Source: Chthoniobacterales bacterium (lineage in GTDB: Bacteria > Verrucomicrobiota > Verrucomicrobiia > Chthoniobacterales > UBA10450). From it: DNA of 7,269 nucleotides. A model generated the notes under the pieces. It made no database searches. It was not told the DNA's origin and was given only the letters and a program-made list of their open reading frames with translations. This document shows, one piece after another, positions 6,253 to 7,269 of this stretch (position 1 is the first letter of the stretch; the number at the start of each line of letters is the position of its first letter). The DNA lies in assembly GCA_013694945.1 (NCBI GenBank), contig JACDBM010000044.1:1-7269 (forward strand), in the 5' to 3' direction. The translations under genes and the position numbers were made by a program.

Positions 6253-6858
6253 ATGGCCAGCAAAGATCCTCGGATCGATCTCTACATCGCGAAGGCCGCT
6301 CCCTTCGCACAGCCGATCCTTCAGCATCTCCGCGATATCGTGCACGCCGGCTGTCCGCAAGTGGACGAAACGTTGAAGTGGAGTATGCCGCACTTCGACC
6401 ACAAAGGCGTGCTCTGTGGCATGGCGGCCTTTACGCGGCATTGCACCTTCGGTTTCTGGAAGGCCGCGCCTATCGTCGGAGACGATAAACCGGGTAACAG
6501 CGACGCGATGGGGCACTTCGGACGGATCACATCCCTCGCCGATCTACCGCCGGACAGTCTCCTGATCGGCTACGTGCGGAAGGCTGTCGAGTTGAACGAT
6601 GCCGGGGTGAAGTCGCCCACCCGCAGCAAGCCAAAAGCAAAGCCGGAGCCGCTTGTGGTGCCGGATTATTTCCGGGACGCTTTGCGGAACAACCGCAAGG
6701 CGGAGACGACATTCGATGGCTTCAGCTACAGTAAGCAGAAGGATTACATCGAGTGGGTGACCGAGGCGAAACGCGCCGAAACCCGCGATCAGCGTTTAGC
6801 GACTGCGGTGGAATGGCTCGCGGAAGGCAAGCCGCGCATGTGGAAATATCAGCGGTAG
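6253..6858 (+). CDS. DUF1801 / YdeI-OmpD-associated (OmdA) family protein
   Basis: A 201-residue soluble protein. Residues 1-115 match the DUF1801 (YdhG/YdeI-like) pattern: MASKDPRIDLYIAKA, then LRDIVHAGCPQVDETLKWSMPHF (26-48), GVLCGMAAFTRHCTFGFWK (52-70), FGRITSLADLPPD (89-101) and YVRKAVELND (107-116). A Lys/Pro-rich linker (121-134) leads to a C-terminal OmdA-type helical domain (137-198), with VPDYFRDAL, FSYSKQKDYIEWV and the closing GKPRMWKY motif. Members are small cytoplasmic proteins of unclear function; names such as bacteriocin protection or iron chaperone attached to relatives are not evidence of activity here. The ATG at 6253 fits the usual family N-terminus; an in-frame TTG at 6217 would add 12 unconserved residues. 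No strong Shine-Dalgarno is seen. Its 3' end overlaps the convergent small membrane protein gene by 63 bp. Confidence 0.9.
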   Translation: MASKDPRIDLYIAKAAPFAQPILQHLRDIVHAGCPQVDETLKWSMPHFDHKGVLCGMAAFTRHCTFGFWKAAPIVGDDKPGNSDAMGHFGRITSLADLPPDSLLIGYVRKAVELNDAGVKSPTRSKPKAKPEPLVVPDYFRDALRNNRKAETTFDGFSYSKQKDYIEWVTEAKRAETRDQRLATAVEWLAEGKPRMWKYQR

Positions 6859-7035
6859 TAGCCAAGCGCACGCGCCGGTGCCAGTCTGCCGCCCAACCAG
6901 AATCATGATGCCGGCGAGCAAAGCAAGAATTCCGAGCACGATCGAAGGGATCACCACGCCAGTGGTTGCGATGATTCCCACCAGAATCAGGTAGAGCGCC
7001 AACAACAGCATGCCAATGTTCATCGTGAAGTTCAT
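6796..7035 (-). CDS. Small hydrophobic membrane protein (two helices), unknown function
   Basis: From the ATG at 7035-7033 the product is 79 residues. It begins MNFTMNIGMLLLALYLILVG and continues through a second hydrophobic stretch (about 28-47) to ILVGR. This resembles a widespread family of roughly 50-residue small membrane proteins that usually stop shortly after a similar LLGR ending. The start is well supported: GAAGG lies 8 nt upstream on the minus strand (7044-7048). The frame continues upstream to 7242, but that section is Arg-rich, overlaps the cyclase gene and lacks family features, so it is excluded. Beyond residue 49 the sequence (QTGTGACAWLLPLIFP onwards) is not typical, and it overlaps the end of the DUF1801 gene on the other strand by 63 bp. 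The true C-terminus is therefore uncertain. No function can be assigned. Confidence 0.7.
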   Translation of the reverse strand: MNFTMNIGMLLLALYLILVGIIATTGVVIPSIVLGILALLAGIMILVGRQTGTGACAWLLPLIFPHARLAFREPFHRSR

Positions 7036-7145
7036 GAGGTTTACCTTCGCAACGCGCGGGCCGGGTTTGTTTCTGACCCGTGCCTGCCATCCTTCACGCC
7101 TCGCCTGAAGTTGTCGACCCTGAATCTGTCCGGCGTTCCGCCGCG
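7036..7145 (-). promoter_or_regulatory. Leader of the small membrane protein gene (5' spacer with Shine-Dalgarno)
   Basis: On the minus strand these 110 bases follow the cyclase stop codon and precede the small membrane protein ATG. A GAAGG Shine-Dalgarno at 7044-7048 is spaced 8 nt from the ATG and decides the start. A short GC hairpin (arms CGGCG at 7131-7135 and CGCCG at 7139-7143) lies just after the cyclase stop but has no following U-tract. I could not identify a promoter with confidence. Confidence 0.4.
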
Positions 7146-7269
7146 CTAATCCGGCAGAATTGCGAAGACGCGCGCGGGAAATCCTGATCCGCCCTTTGGT
7201 TTTGGGAAGCTGACGACCACGAGCGCGCCTGCTTCTGGACACTGGTCGAGATTCGTCAGCAACTCGATT
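7146..7269 (-). CDS. Cyclase / kynurenine formamidase-like metal-dependent hydrolase, C-terminal fragment (start beyond right edge)
   Basis: Reading the minus strand from base 7268 gives 40 residues and a TAG at 7148-7146. The peptide contains LLTNLDQCPEAGALVVVS and then FPKPKGGSGFPARVFAILPD. The pattern L-T-N-L-D-Q-x-P, followed by a strand, P-x-K-x-x-G-G-x-G-x-P-x-R and a final hydrophobic strand, is the usual C-terminus of the cyclase family (PF04199; kynurenine formamidase and relatives). That family hydrolyses amides or lactones with bound divalent metal. The metal-binding HxGTHxDxP-type motif would be upstream of the window, so activity cannot be judged. The small membrane protein gene begins 110 bp downstream on the same strand. 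Confidence 0.75.
   Translation of the reverse strand, partial: IELLTNLDQCPEAGALVVVSFPKPKGGSGFPARVFAILPD

Noticed and set aside
6112..6516. N-terminal extension of the SRPBCC frame on the minus strand (135 extra residues)
   Set aside because: It lies antisense to the start of the DUF1801 gene, has no hydrophobic or domain pattern, and the internal ATG at 6111 begins right where protein-like sequence starts.
7131..7143. Short GC hairpin just after the cyclase stop codon
   Set aside because: A 5-bp stem with a 3-nt loop and no U-tract is common by chance in GC-rich DNA; too weak to call a terminator.
7036..7242. Arg-rich N-terminal extension of the small membrane protein frame
   Set aside because: It overlaps the cyclase C-terminus in another frame and shows composition typical of an off-frame reading of GC-rich DNA. 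The ATG at 7035 has a good Shine-Dalgarno.

Overview
The window looks like bacterial chromosome from the Verrucomicrobiota, most plausibly a soil Chthoniobacterales/'Spartobacteria' type. This rests mainly on the large secreted protein at 2304-4850. It ends in two copies of a C-terminal repeat (GGFII ... VRAIGPSL ... NDNWK ... LAPGRHTAIVRG ... GVALVE) that I associate with that phylum. The DNA is GC-rich, so long open frames lie antisense to nearly every gene; they were discarded. No RNA genes, insertion sequences, CRISPR arrays or phage genes were recognised.

Layout. (1) The left part reads on the minus strand: a bifunctional homocysteine S-methyltransferase/methylenetetrahydrofolate reductase (378-2222), followed 18 bp downstream by a VTT/TVP38 (SNARE-associated, DedA-like) membrane protein that runs off the left edge (1-359). 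(2) A short divergent spacer (2223-2303) separates these from a plus-strand gene for an 848-residue exported protein. That protein has six Asp-box (BNR, sialidase-like) motifs, a calcium-loop linker and the two C-terminal repeats. (3) Seventeen bases downstream lies a GFA-family (Mss4-like, zinc-binding) gene that is visibly broken: two +1 frameshifts and one in-frame TGA where the family has Trp (4868-5301). (4) It converges on a minus-strand gene for a two-helix membrane segment fused to an SRPBCC/START-like domain (5329-6111). (5) Across a 141-bp divergent spacer with a perfect 8-bp inverted repeat lies a plus-strand DUF1801/YdeI-type gene (6253-6858). (6) The right end reads on the minus strand: the last 40 codons of a cyclase/kynurenine-formamidase-like hydrolase (7146-7269, cut by the window edge), then a small hydrophobic membrane protein (6796-7035) with a good Shine-Dalgarno. 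The 3' end of that small gene overlaps the DUF1801 gene tail to tail.

Functionally this is a mixed chromosomal stretch: one-carbon/methionine metabolism, small membrane proteins, an exported beta-propeller protein and several poorly characterised soluble families. The genes do not assemble into one recognisable pathway, and I see no convincing new multi-gene system. The most interesting points are the multiply disrupted GFA gene, the locally homogenised DNA inside the tandem repeat of the exported protein, the inverted repeat between two divergent genes, and two edge genes (VTT and cyclase) that show up only as partial frames.
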